DNA of 64,000 nt from Daphnia pulex (lineage: Eukaryota; Arthropoda; Branchiopoda; Diplostraca; Daphniidae): positions 7,006,001-7,070,000 of the forward strand of contig NC_060024.1 in assembly GCF_021134715.1 (NCBI RefSeq), read 5' to 3'. The position numbers were made by a program, and so were the translations under genes. The notes beneath the pieces were generated by a model. That model did no database searches and had not been told where the DNA came from. It saw only the letters and a list, made by a program, of their open reading frames with translations. The stretch's first letter is position 1. Each line of letters opens with the position of its first letter. Shown piece by piece: positions 60,654 through 64,000 of the stretch.

Positions 60654-61414
60654 TTCGAAAAATGATACAGGCAAATTTTACATGTAGTTTTTCATGTCTC
60701 ATTTCATTAGTTGGCTTGTCCGAAATACAAAAAAATTTAAACCATTTACTGCTTCTAGAATAATAAAGGCTCTTTCCTAGCCCATAATAAATATTTTTTT
60801 TAAATGCACCCTTATTACCTGTGCTAAATATTCTGTCACGCTGCGACTAATGCGCGTTTTGGTTACTTTTTATGATTTGTTTCGCATGATGTTAATAAAT
60901 GGATATACGCATGCTTGATGTGAAATAAATTGCCAATACAAATTTTGTCTCGATATTTCGAGGAACAGAAGACAAAGAGGTACGTATTACGTTTTAATCT
61001 AATTCACTTGCAGCTATTTTATGCAAAAAAAAATACATTTCTTAAATGAAATGTGAAATTTCACAAAAAAGTGAAACTTTGACTGCGTCTGATTTGTTCA
61101 AAACGGCAGATTCTAACGTCTGGCGACCTGACGTTAGAATCAGTGTATTTTTTTTTAAATTACGATTGAAAAATTTTTTCTCTTAAACAGTTTGTGATTT
61201 TCCCCAAATCACGCCGACTTCGGGAGTGAATAACTCTCGAACCCGGCCGGTCTGAATCGTCAGACGCGCCATCTCGCGGTTCTCCCACCCTCCTAAACCA
61301 AAGTTGATAGTCAAACCTTCTCTTAAAAGGTTTGTGTCTACTTTGACACGGGCTCCCTGACTATTGTACTTCGTAGTCTGTGGTTCTAATAGTATTTTTC
61401 AGTTAAAACTAAAA
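60654..61414. other. TRAPPC9-COPS4 intergenic region
   Basis: About 760 bases with AATAAA signals at about 60760 and 60786, likely the TRAPPC9 3' end, and the COPS4 promoter. Contains the hairpin at 61109-61141. No coding sequence recognised. Confidence 0.5.
61109..61141. repeat. 12-bp perfect hairpin
   Basis: GATTCTAACGTC, 9-base loop, GACGTTAGAATC. Lies about 270 bases upstream of the COPS4 start; could be a regulatory palindrome or a MITE relic. Confidence 0.6.
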
Positions 61415-63046
61415 ATGTACAACTATAAACAGCAATTGGCTGCACTTGTGAATTCCGGTAAAAAAAATTTCATATGATTAACAATTATATATATGTATGT
61501 GTGCATGTGTGTGTAAATATATAGGTGTGTAATTTTCACGAATTTTCTCCTAGGTGGATTCCATAAGGATCAGGCGGAAAAGTTTCGCTTAATCTTAGAA
61601 AGTATATTGAACCAAGATGATAGTGAAGGACTCGTTGAGGGCTTAAAGGCTTTAATTGAAACAATTGTTCATGAGAATGTTTCACTTGTTATTAGTCGCC
61701 AGATTTTGTCTGAAATAAGTTGTCATGTTCCAAAGTTGACAGATGACATGGGAAAATCTGTGTGCAGTTTTGCTCTAGGGAAAATCCAGCCACGAGTGAT
61801 ATCTTTTGAAGAGCAAGTAGCATCCATTCGTCAGCATTTGGCAGATATCTTTGAAAGAGAGCAATGTTGGAAGGAAGCTGCTAATGTCTTAGTTGGAATA
61901 CCCTTGGAAACTGGGCAAAAGTAAATTTTTCAATTAGTATTTACTTGTGTAAATGATAATTTCACTGTCAAGTCAAACATTGTAGACAGTACTCCTTGGA
62001 CTACAAACTGGAGACTTACTTGAAAATAGCACGCCTCTACTTAGAAGATGATGACCCAGTGCAAGCTGAATCATTTATCAATCGGGCTTCTCTGCTACAG
62101 GTATAAGCAATTTAAAAATCAGTTTCTTTATGTTAACTGTATTATAACTTTTCTGTGGGTTTTAGAGAACACTATTAATTCAGCTGTATTAACTGTAACA
62201 AATAATATGCTTAAAGATTGTTATTTATTTAAATAGGCCGAGTCAAAAAATGAACAGCTACAGGTTTATTATAAAGTTTGCTATGCTCGAGTATTGGATT
62301 ATCGTCGTAAATTCATTGAAGCAGCCCAGCGCTACAATGAGCTCTCTTACCGAAGCATAATCCATGACGATGAACGAATGACGGCTTTAAGAAATGCATT
62401 AATATGTACAATATTAGCATCGGCGGGACAACAGAGAAGCAGAATGCTTGCAACTTTGTTTAAGGATGAGCGTTGTCAACAGTTGCAAGCGTACTGCATT
62501 CTGGAGAAAATGTATCTCGATCGTATTATAAGGCGAAAAGAACTTGTTCAGCTCGATTCACTCCTGCAACCTCATCAGAAGGCTAAGACAGCGGATGGTA
62601 ATTATATCATCTGATTCATTGAAAACTGTCACTTTATTATTATTTTAAGGTTCTTCAATTCTCGAGCGTGCTGTTACAGAACATAACCTTTTGGCTGCGA
62701 GTAAACTGTACAACAACATTACTTTCATGGAACTGGGAGCTTTGTTAGAAGTGGATCCTCTTCGAGCTGAGAAAATTGCATCACAAATGATAACTGAAGG
62801 TCGAATGAACGGTTCAATTGATCAGATAGATTCGATCGTGCACTTCGAAAGTAAGTTGATATTTATTGTCTACAGTACAGTAATGTAAATATGTAATGTT
62901 GATTAATTTTAGGTCGTGATGTCTTACCGGCCTGGGATCGTTCAATTCAGTCACTGTGTTATCAAGTGAATAATATTATAGAGAAGATTGCTAGTGTAGC
63001 ACCTGACTGGATGGCCAAAGCAATGGATGAACAAATGGTACATTGA
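61415..63046 (+). CDS. COPS4: COP9 signalosome subunit 4
   Basis: PCI-domain subunit of the COP9 signalosome, which removes NEDD8 from cullin-RING ligases. Exons 61415-61457, 61554-61920, 61986-62100, 62237-62597, 62650-62850, 62913-63046; all junctions GT-AG and in phase. N-terminal helical repeats ([37 protein letters not shown]), then [74 protein letters not shown], and the PCI winged helix ([56 protein letters not shown]). Length and order match CSN4 throughout. Its stop is 31 bases from the stop of the convergent gene. Confidence 0.95.
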
Positions 63047-63077
63047 TATTGTGTAGTATGAAAAAGAAATACAATTT

Positions 63078-64000
63078 TTACATGGGAATTATTTTAATAT
63101 TCAAAGCGTTTGTTCTATGAACCATTGATGTGACATCAGTGTAAAAAAGCGTCCATAATCTACGTTCTAGTACGTTCAGATGATCAGTTTTGAAAACGAC
63201 CTGTTTAGTTTTGAATTTTCTGTTCAAGGGTTTCAACTGACTTTGAACGTCTCGTCTTACAACATTCAAAGTATCAATTCTTTCATCAAGAAATTGTAGA
63301 TTAGAAGGTTTCTGCGTCTTAGACGTTAGCGGAAACCCGAAGAGCAATTCTTCCAACTTAAAAACCAGCTGCTCTCTATGAATACACAAATAAATGTAAA
63401 TAACCAAACGTAAGACAAAGATGACAAAATCCTTACAGGCATTTTTGTTGATTTATGACAATTCTACTCAGTTGCCCTAAATTTGACTTGGCTTCTTCTA
63501 AATGATTTTTCAAAATAACAGCCAAGTTAATTAGTTCTGAGTAGTCCCAAGGGTCTTGCCTGCATTCCTGTTTGTATTGGAGACCCAATATAGTTTTCAT
63601 TGAGCATGATGCTTCATCATGTCTAGGAATTGTGTTTCTATTGTGAAGGCTTTTTTCTAGATCAACAAACTGTTTCAATGAAACCTAAATATGAATGAAA
63701 CATTTAAAGCCTAAAATATAAGGACAAAAAAGGGATCCCAAAAAAGAACACACATGTGAAATATTACTTACAAGTCTTTCAACAAGTTGATGATCAGATT
63801 CAAGAAGATACTGAGAAATGTGTTTTAAGGTAGATAGCAATGTTTCTAATTGTCGGCCTTCAAACCTTACAGCAAGTAGTACTAACTGCTCTCTAGCCCA
63901 TTGTTGAACCAGCAGTGAAAGAAACTCTTTCTGCTTGGCAATAAAAAAATCTTGCCTCAATAGTTTTAAGCTACAGTCTCCGACGATTATAGAAGAACAG
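63078..64000 (-). CDS. Coiled-coil protein, possibly HAUS augmin subunit 3 (partial)
   Basis: C-terminal three exons seen: 64000-63772 (entering from the right edge), 63684-63437, 63375-63078. They encode helical, charged sequence: QKEFLSLLVQQWAREQLVLL, LETLLSTLKHISQYLLESDH, DYSELINLAVILKNHLEEAK, LQFLDERIDTLNVVRRDVQS, VLERRLWTLFYTDVTSMVHR. Splices restore frame. The late position, RxEQLVxLxxxxE pattern and convergence on COPS4 do not fix identity; HAUS3/Dgt3 is my best guess from the coiled-coil C-terminus. Other coiled-coil families are possible. Confidence 0.65.

Overview
This is a eukaryotic (arthropod) genomic window. It is AT-rich, the host genes are intron-dense with mostly 55-100 bp GT-AG introns, and the host proteins match animal families. 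Gene compactness and the mobile-element mix suggest a small crustacean such as a branchiopod (Daphnia-like). That is an inference; nothing here fixes the species.

Two gene-rich flanks enclose about 47 kb of nested mobile DNA. The left flank (1-7.6 kb) holds mind bomb 2 (minus strand, C-terminus cut by the window edge), head-to-head with a synaptobrevin/VAMP gene that has a start codon split by an intron and three candidate last exons. A minus-strand mitochondrial ribosomal protein S10 gene follows. The right flank (55.1-64 kb) holds TRAPPC9/Trs120 (18 coding exons), COPS4 (6 coding exons) and, tail-to-tail with COPS4, a coiled-coil gene that may be HAUS3.

Layout of the mobile part. 7.8-10.9 kb: two hAT-type non-autonomous elements with 8-bp target-site duplications, plus copies of a GTCAGG/GGCGC palindromic repeat. 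11.3-12 kb: a FAR1/ZSWIM-type zinc-binding fragment. 12.7-27.4 kb: a decayed BEL/Pao LTR element on the minus strand, split by a 6.7 kb piggyBac-type element (TTAA duplication, CCCTTT ends) whose transposase has lost its catalytic core and which carries a 300-bp tandem repeat. 27.7-30.5 kb: a non-LTR retrotransposon. 30.6-32.5 kb: a foldback element and a 5S rRNA-like gene. 33.05-48.88 kb: a very large Gypsy-like LTR element (LTRs about 284 bp, TSD TTGG) encoding Gag, protease, RNase H, integrase, an envelope-like protein and a further ankyrin-repeat ORF; at least six other elements have inserted into it. 50.8-54.1 kb: a 3.2 kb non-coding near-palindrome. 54.1-54.7 kb: a further hAT-type element.

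The most unusual content is the LTR element. Its envelope-like region contains two ricin-type beta-trefoil (lectin-like) modules and a mucin-like Thr/Pro stretch, and an ankyrin-repeat ORF lies between env and the 3' LTR. Equally unusual, terminal-inverted-repeat elements inserted in env each carry tRNA-like pol III promoter boxes. All reading frames of the LTR element are broken; they are described in pieces and not reconstructed.
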